A DNA stretch of 64,000 bases, from the NCBI GenBank assembly GCA_003258405.1, contig QKPN01000006.1:1-64000 (forward strand), in the 5' to 3' direction. The first letter of the stretch is position 1. Each line of letters opens with the position of its first letter. The DNA is from Rhodobacteraceae bacterium DSL-40 (GTDB lineage: Bacteria; Pseudomonadota; Alphaproteobacteria; Rhodobacterales; Rhodobacteraceae). A model generated the notes under the pieces. It saw nothing but the letters and a program-made list of their open reading frames with translations. It had not been told where the DNA came from and did not search any database. The position numbers and the translations under genes were made by a program. Positions 46,750-55,729 of the stretch are shown piece after piece.

Positions 46750-48342
46750 TCAGCTCTCGACGCCGAAGGTCACCGAGAACGGATGGCCGTAGCGGGCGAT
46801 GCTGCCGATGGGCCCCCAGGGCCCGTTGGGATCGCCCGCCTTCGTCTTGAACCAGCTTCCGCCCGAGCAGGTATTCGGCAGGACGCCGGTCGGGCAGTCG
46901 AAGGCGAAGGTGTAGGAGGCGCCGCCCGGATACTGGTAGGTCACCGAGCCGTCCGATCCATGCCCACCCGGATAGTCGGTGAGCCAGATGCGCGCCACCG
47001 AGTTCGGCGCGATCTGCTGCGGCAGCGGTCCGGTGAGATAGCCGTGCCCGATCGTCGATCCGGTGAGGGTCAGCGGAAAGCCCTGGTTGTTCTCGATGGT
47101 GATGTAGCAGGAAAAGTCCATGGCCGGGGGCGGCACGGGCGAAACGCTCGCCGCCGGGCAGGGCACGATCTCGATCGGCCCGGAAGAGGACTTGCGCGCC
47201 TGCAGCAGCGTTGTCTGCTTCGTGTCGCGGTCGATCACCGCAAACGAGATCTGCTGGGTGCCCATGTCCGGAACCGACGGGCATTCGAAGCCCGAATTGA
47301 CATAGTTGATGACGCCCCCGGTCATGCCCGCGATCGGCACATGCGTGTGGCCCATGACCACGAGGTCGTATCCATTCTGGATCGAGGCCTGTTGTGCGAA
47401 CCAGCCGAGATACCAGGCCAGTGCATCGGCAAGCGCAGCCTTGTAGGCCGCGATCTGCCCTGCCTCGGGGCTGTTCATCAGCGCGGCCTGCCGTGCGGCC
47501 CAGTTGGACCAGAGGTTCTGGTAGACCGTTTTCACCTCGTCGAGCGTCGTCGTGCCGCCATCGAGCATCACGATGGGATTGGTGTCGTTCCACCCCATCT
47601 GCCCGGCGACCCAGTTGAGGAGCAGCGCGGGGATGTTCGCGTTGTTGCCGCCCGATTTCCAGGGCTCCGAAAGGGTCGCGAGCAGGAAGGGCAGCATGGT
47701 GATACCCATCGGTGCCCCCTGTCCGGGCAGATCCGCGACCGTCTGCCCAGGCTGGAGCGTCCTGGCCCAATGGCTCGCGATCATCCGCGTGACGAAATGG
47801 CCGACCGGCATCGGTTCCCAGCTGGTATTCTCGTCGGGCGCATTGAAGAGCGTGTAGTAATGCCCGTGCCCGAGCGCGATGCCCGAGGGTGCGCCGCTCG
47901 GCAGCATCGGCTGATAGAACCCGAGCTCATCGAGCCCGTTGCCCACATCGAGGAACTTCGGCGAGTGCCCCTGCGGGCTCACGATCTCGCCAATGTCTGC
48001 CGCGGTCACGTTCATGTCGTGATTGCCGGTAAGGTAGTAGACCTCGCCGCCGAGCGCATCGATCGTCGCGCCGAGCGCGCCTGCGCTCCCGAAGATGTTG
48101 GGATTTGCTCCGGTGATGTCGGTGAAGCCGGGCAGGGGGTTCTCGCAAGGGTAGGTCCAGAAATCCACCAGATCGCCGAGCAGGACGAGCTGGTCGATCG
48201 AGGCCGCATTGTCCTTCACCCATTGCAGGATCGCGATGAGGTAGGGCTCATGCACGCTTGCCTGATACCAGCATGTCGGCTGGTTGGTCCCGATATGCAC
48301 GTCGCTCAGCACGACGATGTTGCTCTTTGTGTCGAAGTTCAC
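46750..48342 (-). CDS. Calcineurin-like metallophosphoesterase with C-terminal beta domain
   Basis: This 530-residue protein has all metallophosphoesterase motifs: D14-x-H16 (LSDVHIG), GDLVD (56-60), GNHD (106-109), a mid GHGH (158-161) and GHTH (331-334). It has no signal peptide. Residues about 409-530 form an extra Gly/Pro/aromatic-rich beta domain with ITIENNQGFPLTLTG, SVTYQYPGG and GSWFKTKAGDPNGPWG, resembling lipid-binding aegerolysin-like sandwiches by pattern only. Its substrate may be a nucleotide or phospholipid. It converges with the GH25 gene, with seven bases between them. Confidence 0.8.
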   Translation of the reverse strand: MNFDTKSNIVVLSDVHIGTNQPTCWYQASVHEPYLIAILQWVKDNAASIDQLVLLGDLVDFWTYPCENPLPGFTDITGANPNIFGSAGALGATIDALGGEVYYLTGNHDMNVTAADIGEIVSPQGHSPKFLDVGNGLDELGFYQPMLPSGAPSGIALGHGHYYTLFNAPDENTSWEPMPVGHFVTRMIASHWARTLQPGQTVADLPGQGAPMGITMLPFLLATLSEPWKSGGNNANIPALLLNWVAGQMGWNDTNPIVMLDGGTTTLDEVKTVYQNLWSNWAARQAALMNSPEAGQIAAYKAALADALAWYLGWFAQQASIQNGYDLVVMGHTHVPIAGMTGGVINYVNSGFECPSVPDMGTQQISFAVIDRDTKQTTLLQARKSSSGPIEIVPCPAASVSPVPPPAMDFSCYITIENNQGFPLTLTGSTIGHGYLTGPLPQQIAPNSVARIWLTDYPGGHGSDGSVTYQYPGGASYTFAFDCPTGVLPNTCSGGSWFKTKAGDPNGPWGPIGSIARYGHPFSVTFGVES

Positions 48343-48605
48343 TGTGATATCCCCCCCGTGTTGGGAGACGGGGCCCGGCAGGTCCCGTCCCTTGCGGTCT
48401 CATTGCGGGCTGACTCGGTAAGGGCGCGGTTGCAAAGCTCCGCGTCGGGAACAGGTCAAATCTCTCACGCTCCGCAGTTCGCCCCCTGTATTTCCAGAGG
48501 GTCTCTATGCCGTTTCGCGGTTTCCGTGATGGAGGCGGCCCGGTAGATCTGCGCGGTATCTTCCAGATCGGTGCAGAGTTCCGAGTCTCATCTCGCTATC
48601 CTTTG

Positions 48606-48659
48606 GGAATAGTATGTTCAGAAACCCTATTCCTCAAACGATTATTTGAGATATTTTTT
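48606..48659 (+). terminator. Inverted repeat and small hairpin with T-run
   Basis: GGAATAG (48606-48612) is repeated inverted as CTATTCC (48627-48633). It is followed by CTCAAA (48633-48638), CGATTA loop, TTTGAG (48645-48650), then ATATTTTTT. The second part looks like a weak intrinsic terminator on the plus strand, yet no plus-strand gene ends nearby. On the minus strand the same patch could be promoter or operator DNA for the phosphoesterase. Confidence 0.35.
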
Positions 48660-48844
48660 GACGTGAATGGGTCCGGTGTCGCGCTGCGGCCGAAAGCCAT
48701 CCGGGCCGGGCAGGGTGGTCCCGCTGGCAAAAGCCCGCCGCGTCATGGGCTTGTTCGGGCCTCCTCAGGGCATCCGGCCTGACAGTCCCGCGGCGGGTCA
48801 AGGTCTTCGTGCGGGCGCTCGGCAGGGGCGAACCTGGCCGCGGC

Positions 48845-48888
48845 GTTGCCATACGATTGCCATATGGATTCCATATCGATTCCATATG
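48845..48888 (+). repeat. Iteron-like tandem repeat with helical period
   Basis: Four consecutive units of 10-12 bases: GTTGCCATAC, GATTGCCATATG, GATTCCATATC, GATTCCATATG, followed by GAATCC, which makes the last unit palindromic (ATTCCATATGGAAT). It ends 25 bases downstream of the thiX stop. No regulator gene is adjacent. Confidence 0.6.
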
Positions 48889-48912
48889 GAATCCAGACGC
48901 GCCGAATCCGGC

Positions 48913-49662
48913 CTATCCGTGGTCCGGCGCATAGCGCGCGGTGATCGCCCGGCTGCCCCGGTCCACCGCCGTATGGAGCAGCACCGTCATCGCCGCGAGC
49001 ACGAAAAGGGCGGCAAACATCACGTCCGTCTGCGCCCGCCCGTTGGAGAGCAGCATGAGATATCCAAGCCCCTTCGAGGCCCCGACCCACTCCCCGATCA
49101 CAGCCCCGATCGGCGCATAGACAGCCGCCAGCCGAAGCCCCGAAGCGAGCGCCGGAAGGGCATTCGGAATCCGCACCCGGAGCATCACCGCCCAGGGCCG
49201 CGCCTCCATTACCCGGGCGAGGTCGAGATAGCCCTGAGGGGTGCGGGTGAGGCCGTCATAAAATGCTGATGTTACAGGAAAAAATATGATGAGCAGCGCC
49301 ATCGCCAGCTTCGACCAGATGCCGTAGCCGAGCCAGAGCGTCAGGATCGGCGCCAGCGCGAAGACCGGCACGGCCTGGAAGAAGACCAGCATCGGCCGGA
49401 TGAGCGTGCGCGCCAGCGGAAAGAGCGCGAGCTGGATCGCCGTCAGCGCTCCGAGCACGGCGCCGAGCACAAGCCCCGCCAGCACCTCCACGAGCGTCAC
49501 CACGGCATTCTCCGCGATCGTCTCCCGCGAGGTCCAGAGCGCCCGTGCCACCCGGTCCGGCGCCGGCAGGATGAACGGAGGCAGCCCCGCGAGAATCACC
49601 ACGAGCCACCAGGCGCCAATCCCCACCAGCGCCGATACCACTCCGTTCCGCACCCCGCTCAT
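48913..49662 (-). CDS. thiX: HMP/thiamine-precursor ABC transporter permease ThiX
   Basis: A 249-residue permease with about six helices and the EAA loop LARVMEARPWAVMLRVRIPNALP. It pairs with ThiY and ThiZ to import formyl-aminopyrimidine-type precursors that TenA then processes. The ATG overlaps the thiZ stop (ATGA). It is the last gene of the riboswitch-controlled thiamine operon. Homology is to the general TauC/SsuC/ThiX family; the thiamine assignment comes from the operon. Confidence 0.9.
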   Translation of the reverse strand: MSGVRNGVVSALVGIGAWWLVVILAGLPPFILPAPDRVARALWTSRETIAENAVVTLVEVLAGLVLGAVLGALTAIQLALFPLARTLIRPMLVFFQAVPVFALAPILTLWLGYGIWSKLAMALLIIFFPVTSAFYDGLTRTPQGYLDLARVMEARPWAVMLRVRIPNALPALASGLRLAAVYAPIGAVIGEWVGASKGLGYLMLLSNGRAQTDVMFAALFVLAAMTVLLHTAVDRGSRAITARYAPDHG

Positions 49663-50387
49663 TCAGCCCCCCGCCCCAGCTCCGCAAAGAGCGCCATCTG
49701 GATTTCAAGCGTCGCCGGATCGCTCACCGGCCGCAGCGGCGGCATTTCAGGCCGTGGCATTTCACGCAGTCCTGCTTCGTCGATGACGAGGATCCGGTGT
49801 CCGAGGCGGGCGGCCTCGGCCGGGTCATGAGTGACGAGAAGCACCGTGCGCCCGGCGAGCAGGCTGGCAGCAAGTGATTGCATTGCCGCACGATTCCGCG
49901 CATCGAGCGCGGAGAAGGGCTCGTCGAGCAGGATGACGGGCCGATCCTCCATCAGGGTTCGCGCCAGCGCAGCGCGTTGCCGCTGCCCGCCCGAGAGGGC
50001 GGCGGGCCGTTTCCCAGCATGATCCGTCAGGCCGACACGCCCGATCAGCTCGCGGGCCCGCGCCCGGTCGGGCGCTGTCCCCCGCAGCGCGGCGCCGAGC
50101 AGCACGTTTTCCGTCACGCTGCGCCAGGGGAAGAGCAGGTCGCTCTGCGCCATGTAGGCGATCCGTCCCGCAAGCGGCGCGCCGTCTCCGGTCGTCACGT
50201 GACCCGTGAAATCGATGCCCGTCTCGAGCCCTGCGATGATCCGGAGCAGGCTCGATTTTCCGACACCCGAAGGCCCGAGCAGGCAGGTCCACTCGCCGGC
50301 CCCAAGGCGCAGCGAGACCGGCGGAAAGAGCGGCTGTTGGCCCAGCCGGGCGGAGCCTTCCACGGTGACGGCGGGCGCAGGCGTCAT
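49659..50387 (-). CDS. thiZ: Thiamine-precursor ABC transporter ATPase ThiZ
   Basis: The 242-residue ATPase starts at ATG 50387, inside the tenA stop. It has a Walker A GPSGVGKSS at about residues 38-46, Q-loop MAQSDLLFPW, signature LSGGQRQR, Walker B VILLDEPFSALD and switch THDPAEA. It is somewhat short compared with other ATPases here, as usual for ThiZ. It works with ThiX and ThiY at the inner membrane. The C-terminal tail (MPPLRPVSDPATLE) is not conserved. Confidence 0.9.
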   Translation of the reverse strand: MTPAPAVTVEGSARLGQQPLFPPVSLRLGAGEWTCLLGPSGVGKSSLLRIIAGLETGIDFTGHVTTGDGAPLAGRIAYMAQSDLLFPWRSVTENVLLGAALRGTAPDRARARELIGRVGLTDHAGKRPAALSGGQRQRAALARTLMEDRPVILLDEPFSALDARNRAAMQSLAASLLAGRTVLLVTHDPAEAARLGHRILVIDEAGLREMPRPEMPPLRPVSDPATLEIQMALFAELGRGAE

Positions 50388-51073
50388 TCCGGCCGGAGCC
50401 CCATGTCCCAGAATCCGACCTCGAGACGCGAAGCCATGGTGAACCGATCGCAGAGCGCCTGCCAGCGCGGCAGCCCTGTCCAGCCAGTGCCGAAGCGGCG
50501 CGCCAGTGCACCGTCGATCAGGCGGCCGGCCTCGACGCAGGCGGTCTGGTAGTCGGGTCCGCCATAGGTTTCGATCCAGTCGCGATAGGGCGTGTCCTGT
50601 GCGGCTTCCGTGAGGAGCCGCGCACCGATCTCGCCATAGCCGAGCACGCAAGGCGCAAGTGTCGCCAGCAGATCGAGAAAGTCGCCGGAATAGCCTGCCT
50701 CGAGCACGAAGCGCGTATAGGCGAGGTTCTCCGCCCGTTCCACTGTGGCTTCGAGCTCCGCCTCGGAGATGCCGGCCGCGGCGCATGTCCGCACGTGAAG
50801 CTGCATCTCCTCAAGGAGCAGCACTCGGACGGTCTCGGCCGCCGCACGCATTTCGTCGAGCGTATCCGCCTTCACGACGGCAAGTGCCCAGGCCCGAGAG
50901 AAATGGATCAGGAAGACGTAATCCTGCCGGAGATAATGCAGGAAGCTCTCCCGCGGCAGGCTCCCGTCGGAGAGACCCGCGACGAAGGCATGGCGGGTAT
51001 AGTCGTCCCAGACCGGCCCGGCACGCTCGCGCCAGAGCCGGAAGGCGGTGCCATACTCTAGGTGCGTGCTCAT
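50384..51073 (-). CDS. tenA: TenA-family aminopyrimidine aminohydrolase
   Basis: A 229-residue all-helical protein. The catalytic cysteine is C142 in LAPCVLGYGEIG, the surrounding aromatic pocket is present (HYLRQDYVFL, FSRAWALAV), and a C-terminal Glu lies in SRLEVGFWD. TenA hydrolyses aminopyrimidine products of thiamine breakdown to HMP, letting the cell salvage thiamine. It overlaps thiY upstream and thiZ downstream by four bases, which supports the salvage pathway ThiXYZ-TenA. Confidence 0.92.
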   Translation of the reverse strand: MSTHLEYGTAFRLWRERAGPVWDDYTRHAFVAGLSDGSLPRESFLHYLRQDYVFLIHFSRAWALAVVKADTLDEMRAAAETVRVLLLEEMQLHVRTCAAAGISEAELEATVERAENLAYTRFVLEAGYSGDFLDLLATLAPCVLGYGEIGARLLTEAAQDTPYRDWIETYGGPDYQTACVEAGRLIDGALARRFGTGWTGLPRWQALCDRFTMASRLEVGFWDMGLRPE

Positions 51074-52008
51074 TCCGCGGTCACGTCCACAGCGATATCG
51101 GAGACAGGGTTGACCGAGGGAATGAGGCCGTAGTCCTCGAGATAGGTTTCGAAAGCCGCGTAGCGGCCCGCATCCATTGCCGCCGGGCGGGTAGCGAAGC
51201 GGGGGTAGGTGTCGGACCAGGCCTTCTTGTTGAGTTCGTTCCGAAGCTCGGCAGAGGTCGCGGAAAAGGTCTCCCAGGCGTCCTCGGGATGGTTGAGGAT
51301 ATACTGGGTTGCACGCTCCGTCGCGCCGAGGAAACGGGCGATCATGGCTTTGTCCATCGTCTCGGGATTGGCGACGTAGATCAGCTCGTCATAGGCAGGC
51401 AGTCCCTCCTCCTCGACATAGAAGCAGCGGCCGGGACGCCCCTCGATCTCCATCTGGTTCAGCTCGAAATTGCGGTAGGCACCGATCACCGCATCGACCT
51501 GGCCGGACATGAGCGCCGAGGAGAGCGCCCAGTTCACGTTGATGAGCTCCACGTCGTCGAGGCTGAGCCCGTTGGCCTTGAGGAGGGCGGAGAGCATGGC
51601 CTCTTCGACGCCCGCGACCGAGAAGCCGATCTTGCGGCCCTTGAGATCGGCTATGGTCTTCACCGGGCCGTCGGCCTGCACGAGAAGGCAGTTGAGCGGG
51701 GTCGCGACGAGGGTCCCGACGCGCTTGAGCGGCAGGCCTTCGTGTATCTGGAGATGGAGCTGCGGCTGGTAGGAGACCGCGAGATCCGCGCGCCCCGCCG
51801 CGGCCATCTTCGGCGGGTCGGAGGGATCGGCGGGCGCGATCACCTCGACCTCGAGCCCTGCATCGGCAAAGAATCCCTTTTCCTCTGCGATGATGATTGG
51901 CCCGTGGTCGGGATTGACGAACCAGTCGAGCATGAGCGTCATCTTGTCCTGCGCGGCGGCAGGCAGGGCAAGGCAGCTCGCAAGGAGCGCGGGTATCAGG
52001 CGGTTCAT
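51070..52008 (-). CDS. thiY: Thiamine-precursor binding protein ThiY
   Basis: This 312-residue periplasmic protein has a Sec signal (MNRLIPALLASCLALPAAAQ). The NMT1/THI5-like core begins TLMLDWFVNPDHGPIIIAEEKG and continues FADAGLEVEVIAPADPSDPPKM, characteristic of ThiY proteins that bind formylaminopyrimidine. VNWALSSALMSGQVDAVIGAYRNFE is the other typical block. It overlaps thiE and tenA by four bases each. Confidence 0.92.
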   Translation of the reverse strand: MNRLIPALLASCLALPAAAQDKMTLMLDWFVNPDHGPIIIAEEKGFFADAGLEVEVIAPADPSDPPKMAAAGRADLAVSYQPQLHLQIHEGLPLKRVGTLVATPLNCLLVQADGPVKTIADLKGRKIGFSVAGVEEAMLSALLKANGLSLDDVELINVNWALSSALMSGQVDAVIGAYRNFELNQMEIEGRPGRCFYVEEEGLPAYDELIYVANPETMDKAMIARFLGATERATQYILNHPEDAWETFSATSAELRNELNKKAWSDTYPRFATRPAAMDAGRYAAFETYLEDYGLIPSVNPVSDIAVDVTAE

Positions 52009-52622
52009 GGCATTTCCTCGGGAATTTCGGTGCGTGTTGCCGCGATCCAGGCGCGCACGCGCTCTTCCGGATCAGAGTTGAGGGTGATGTCGGTGACGAC
52101 CGAGAGGATGTCGGCGCCCGCAGCGATGACGCCGGGCGCGCGCTCGACCGTCAGCCCGCCGATGGCGCAGAGCGGCACGTCGCCGATGCTTTCCTTCCAC
52201 TCGCTGACGCGCTCGAGCCCCTGTTCGTGCCAGCGCATCTTCTTCAGGATGGTCGGATAGACCGGGCCGAGCGCAATGTAGTCGGGTTCCAGCGCGAGCG
52301 CACGGTCGAGCTCGAGGTGGTCATGGGTGCTGACGCCGAGCCGCAGGCCCGCATCACGAATGGCGCCGACATCGGCCTCGTCGAGATCCTCCTGGCCGAG
52401 ATGGACGAAGCTCGCCTCTTCCTCAATGGCGAGACGCCAGTGGTCATTCACCACAAGGGTCGCGCCGTATTCCTCGCAGAGATCGAGCGCTTCGCGGATT
52501 TCGGCGCGGATTTCCTCCTCGTCGCGGTCCTTGATGCGAAGTTGGGCGAAGGTGACACCGAGGGGGAGCATGCGTGCAAGCCAGTCCGCGCTGTCGAAGA
52601 TCGGATAGAAGCGGTCGATCAT
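52005..52622 (-). CDS. thiE: Thiamine phosphate synthase ThiE
   Basis: The 205-residue TIM-barrel enzyme couples HMP-PP with thiazole phosphate. It starts at ATG 52622 (MIDRFYPIFDSADW). It shows the family's FAQLRIKDRDEEEI pyrophosphate/Mg region, VNDHWRLA, VHLGQEDL, GVSTHDHLEL and the C-terminal IGGLTVERAP motif. A 73-base gap separates it from thiG; no regulatory element was recognised there. It overlaps thiY by four bases. Confidence 0.93.
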   Translation of the reverse strand: MIDRFYPIFDSADWLARMLPLGVTFAQLRIKDRDEEEIRAEIREALDLCEEYGATLVVNDHWRLAIEEEASFVHLGQEDLDEADVGAIRDAGLRLGVSTHDHLELDRALALEPDYIALGPVYPTILKKMRWHEQGLERVSEWKESIGDVPLCAIGGLTVERAPGVIAAGADILSVVTDITLNSDPEERVRAWIAATRTEIPEEMP

Positions 52623-52695
52623 GGGCAAAATTCCATTGCGCAGAAGTGTAGTGCCGGGTGGTGGAGGTGCGTCCGGCCGTGAGAGCAGGGATCGG

Positions 52696-53460
52696 TCATG
52701 CGAGCCAGGCCTTGCCGATGACCGGGGTCGAGGGCGTGGCCATGTCCCGCGGTTCCATCGGATCGGCTGCGTGGGCCAGTGTGCCGGCCTCGATCGCGAG
52801 CGCGAAGGCGCGTGCCATGGCCACCGGATCGCCAGCCTTCGCAACCGCCGTGTTGAGGAGGGCCGCATCATAGCCCATTTCCATCGCCGCCGCTGCCTGG
52901 GAGGGCAGGCCGAGCCCCGCGTCGATCACGAGCGGGATGTCGGGGAAATGCGCGCGCAGGGTGCGAAGGCCGTAGATGTTGTTGAGCCCCAGCCCGGAGC
53001 CGATCGGCGCCCCCCAGGGCATCAGCACGCGGCAGCCCGCCTCGACGAGCCGTTCGGCCAGCACAAGATCCTCGGTGGTATAGGGGAAGACGTGAAAGCC
53101 GTCCTCGGTGAGGATCCGCGCGGCCTCGACCAGCGCAAAGGGATCCGGCTGGAGCGTGTCGGTATGGCCTATCACCTCGAGCTTGATCCAGGGGGTCTCG
53201 AAAACCTCACGCGCCATATGGGCGGTGGTGACGGCCTCCTTGACCGTGTGGCAGCCGGCGGTGTTGGGCAGCACACGCACGCCGAGGTCGCGGATGAGTG
53301 CCCAGAAATCCTGGCCTGCGCCCTGCTCGCGGCGGAGCGAGACGGTGGCAACCGCAGCCTTGGAAGCGCGGAAGGCATCCGCAAGGATCGCCGGCGAGGG
53401 ATATTGCGCCGTTCCCAGCATGAGCGGGTTGGCGAGGGTGACACCGTAAAAATCGCGCAT
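52696..53460 (-). CDS. thiG: Thiazole synthase ThiG
   Basis: A 254-residue TIM-barrel protein forming the thiamine thiazole from dehydroglycine, DXP and ThiS thiocarboxylate. The Schiff-base lysine is K93 in [38 protein letters not shown] and [15 protein letters not shown] are family signatures. It lies four bases downstream of thiS. Dehydroglycine is supplied by ThiO, encoded two genes upstream. Confidence 0.96.
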   Translation of the reverse strand: MRDFYGVTLANPLMLGTAQYPSPAILADAFRASKAAVATVSLRREQGAGQDFWALIRDLGVRVLPNTAGCHTVKEAVTTAHMAREVFETPWIKLEVIGHTDTLQPDPFALVEAARILTEDGFHVFPYTTEDLVLAERLVEAGCRVLMPWGAPIGSGLGLNNIYGLRTLRAHFPDIPLVIDAGLGLPSQAAAAMEMGYDAALLNTAVAKAGDPVAMARAFALAIEAGTLAHAADPMEPRDMATPSTPVIGKAWLA

Positions 53461-53464
53461 GCGC

Positions 53465-53662
53465 TCAGCCTCCCTGCATCGGGGCCAGGATCTCGACCCT
53501 GTCGCCCTCGGTGAGTGTTCTCTGGCTGCGGGCGAGGGCAGGGACGAACTCGCCGTTCACTGCCGTCGCAATCTTTGTTGCCGCGAAGCCGGCTTCCTCG
53601 ACGAGGGCGGCGAGGGTCGGGCCGGCGGTTTCGCGGTCTTCTCCGTTAAGACAGATCTTCAT
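53465..53662 (-). CDS. thiS: Sulfur carrier protein ThiS
   Basis: A 65-residue ubiquitin-like protein ending in Gly-Gly (MQGG), the residue pair that becomes the thiocarboxylate. It begins [12 protein letters not shown] and contains [11 protein letters not shown] and [13 protein letters not shown]. Its start lies inside the end of thiO (17-base overlap). It delivers sulfur to ThiG. No ThiF adenylyltransferase is encoded in this window, so activation must be done elsewhere. Confidence 0.95.
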   Translation of the reverse strand: MKICLNGEDRETAGPTLAALVEEAGFAATKIATAVNGEFVPALARSQRTLTEGDRVEILAPMQGG

Positions 53663-54626
53663 CGCAGAACTCCGGTTTGCGGCCGTCGAGTGCCAGATCG
53701 GCCACCTGCCGCGCGAGCGCGGGTGCGAGCAGGAAACCGTGGCGGTAGAGGCCGTTGGCGTGGATGATCCCGCCCCGGCGGCGGATGCGGGGCAGGTTGT
53801 CGGGGAAGGCGGGGCGCGCATCGACGCCGATCTCGAGGATTTCGGCTTCGGCGAAGGCGGGGTGCAGCGCCCAGGCCGCCGAGAGCAGTTCGAGCATCGA
53901 ACGCGCGGTGATCCGCCCGCGCTCTCCCGTCTCGATCATGGTGGCGCCGAGCATGAAGACACCATCGCCGCGCGGCACCACATAGAGCGGAATGCGCGGA
54001 TGCAGGAGCCGGACCGGCCGCGACAGTGTGACGTCAGCGCAGCGTAGCACGAGCATCTCGCCCTTCACGCCGCGCAGATCTGAGAGTGCCTCGCGCGCAG
54101 CCAGCCCGCGGCAATCGATCATGCCGGGCTTGAGCACGCGTTGCTCGTTCGCGATCTCGATCCCCTGGCTGCGCAGCCCGTCGCGGAGAGCCGCGAGGGC
54201 CATGCGCGGGGCGAGGTGGCCTTCGGCGGGAAAAAAGAGCGCGGTGCGGAAGCGCCCGGCAAGATCGGGTTCGAGTGCCGCGATGCCGTCGGCGGTGCAC
54301 CATTCGAAGTCGCTGGTGCGACGGGCGAAGCGGTCGAGCTCGCGCCGGTCGCGTTCGGGGGCCACAACGAGCGTGCCGTTCATCGTGACGCCGCCTGCGT
54401 GGCGCGCCCACCAGCCTGCAGCCTCCTGACCGAGGCGCACGACCGGCTCCTCGGCGCTCTCACCCTCGCACCAGGGTGCAAGCATTCCCCCCGCCCACCA
54501 GGAGCAGGCATGGCCGCCGGGGCCGCCGCCGGCATCCGCAATCGCGACCCCGGCACCGCGGGCGGCAAGCTCGGTTGCGACTGCGAGGCCCGCAACACCG
54601 GCGCCGATGATCGTGAAATCAGGCAT
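53646..54626 (-). CDS. thiO: Glycine oxidase ThiO
   Basis: This 326-residue FAD enzyme has the Rossmann start [21 protein letters not shown] at residues 4-24, followed by a typical D-amino-acid-oxidase fold. [20 protein letters not shown] and the C-terminal [16 protein letters not shown] are characteristic of ThiO/DadA-like oxidases. It makes iminoglycine for ThiG under aerobic conditions, replacing ThiH. The ATG at 54626 overlaps thiD by eight bases. The frame extends 111 bases upstream inside thiD but that part is not conserved. Confidence 0.92.
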   Translation of the reverse strand: MPDFTIIGAGVAGLAVATELAARGAGVAIADAGGGPGGHACSWWAGGMLAPWCEGESAEEPVVRLGQEAAGWWARHAGGVTMNGTLVVAPERDRRELDRFARRTSDFEWCTADGIAALEPDLAGRFRTALFFPAEGHLAPRMALAALRDGLRSQGIEIANEQRVLKPGMIDCRGLAAREALSDLRGVKGEMLVLRCADVTLSRPVRLLHPRIPLYVVPRGDGVFMLGATMIETGERGRITARSMLELLSAAWALHPAFAEAEILEIGVDARPAFPDNLPRIRRRGGIIHANGLYRHGFLLAPALARQVADLALDGRKPEFCDEDLS

Positions 54627-55443
54627 GCTCTCGCCGAACCTCCGCGGGCCAGAGCGCATGGAAATGATGCACTGGGCCGTGACCCCCGCCGATGCCAAGC
54701 CGATCAGCTGCGGCAATTGCGCCCTGAAGATAGGCATGGGCCTCGCGAACCGCGGCTTCCAGCTCGAGCCCGCGGGCCAGCCCCGCCGCGATTGCTGCAG
54801 AAAGGGTGCAACCGGTGCCGTGCGTGTTGGCCGTGGCGATCCTGGGGGCGGAAAGGCTGACGGGATCGCTCCCGACCCGGATCAGAATGTCGGTGCAGAC
54901 CGGGCCGCCGCCATGCCCGCCCTTCATCAGCACCGCCCTTGGCCCGAGGGCGCAGAGCGCTGTGCCCTGGGCCATCATTTCCGTATCGCTTGCGGCTTCG
55001 GGCTCGGTCAGCAACCGCGCGGCCTCGGGCAAGTTCGGCGTGATGAGATCGGCGCAGGGCAGGAGCTCGGAAACGAGCGCGGCGATGGCGTCTTCGGCCA
55101 GAAGCGCATCCCCTGATTTCGCCACCATGACCGGGTCAAGCACCACCGGCACATCGCGCCCGGCAAGTGCTTCTGCTACAGCCCGGATCACGTCGGGGGT
55201 TGCGAGCATGCCGATCTTCACCGCGCCGATGTCGATGTCGTCGAAAACCGTATCGATCTGGGCGCGGACCATGGCCGGGCTGATGGCCTCGACCCCTGAA
55301 ACACCGCGGGTGTTCTGCGCCGTGATGGCGGTGAGAGCACTGGTGCCGAAGACCCCGAGGGCGGAGAAGGTCTTGAGATCCGCCTGGATCCCCGCGCCGC
55401 CTCCGCTGTCGGAGCCCGCAATCGTGAGTGCAACCGGATGCAT
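54619..55443 (-). CDS. thiD: Hydroxymethylpyrimidine (phosphate) kinase ThiD
   Basis: A 274-residue ribokinase-fold enzyme that phosphorylates HMP and [25 protein letters not shown] at residues 3-23 and the anion-hole motif [18 protein letters not shown] near 208 are diagnostic. It is the first gene after the TPP riboswitch. The ATG at 55443 follows an AGGACGAGG site. The frame extends 102 bases upstream toward the riboswitch and overlaps its 3' part, which rules out the longer start. Confidence 0.95.
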   Translation of the reverse strand: MHPVALTIAGSDSGGGAGIQADLKTFSALGVFGTSALTAITAQNTRGVSGVEAISPAMVRAQIDTVFDDIDIGAVKIGMLATPDVIRAVAEALAGRDVPVVLDPVMVAKSGDALLAEDAIAALVSELLPCADLITPNLPEAARLLTEPEAASDTEMMAQGTALCALGPRAVLMKGGHGGGPVCTDILIRVGSDPVSLSAPRIATANTHGTGCTLSAAIAAGLARGLELEAAVREAHAYLQGAIAAADRLGIGGGHGPVHHFHALWPAEVRREHA

Positions 55444-55522
55444 GGCGCCTCGTCCTTCCTTGGCCGTTCGGATCCGGCTTGCACGGCCTGGGATGATACG
55501 GACGGGGAGGAGGCTCACCTGC

Positions 55523-55609
55523 ATCCGTTCCCTACGCCGGCGCAACCCGGATCAGGTTCGATGGGTTGGCGACGTCGCCTCTCAGCCCCGGATGGGCACC
55601 CCAACGGAT
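55523..55609 (-). promoter_or_regulatory. TPP riboswitch of the thiD operon
   Basis: On the minus strand ATCCGTT pairs with AACGGAT to close the element. Inside are GGGGTGCC, GGGGCTGAGAGG, the short variable arm CGACGTCG, CCAACCC, GAACCTGATCCGG and the GCCGGCGTAGGGAA end, matching every conserved block. It ends about 80 bases before thiD. No terminator T-run follows, so translational control or an unseen terminator is possible. Confidence 0.96.
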
Positions 55610-55729
55610 CATGAGACTCGTTAACATCCACCATCTCCCCTTGCAAGGGGCCGCCAATCGCTGCGCGCGGGCTTCCATCTGTCTGCTGGGGGCGCCTATT
55701 GTGCGGCCGCGCCGCCAAGGGAGAATGCG

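Larger units (their letters stand above)
48343..48912. other. Intergenic region with AT-rich patch and repeats, no gene
   Basis: Between the start of the phosphoesterase gene and the end of thiX no credible coding frame was seen. It contains an AT-rich island (about 48590-48660) in otherwise GC-rich DNA, an inverted repeat and hairpin in that island, and an iteron-like repeat block at 48845-48888. The left part should hold the phosphoesterase promoter. Confidence 0.6.
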
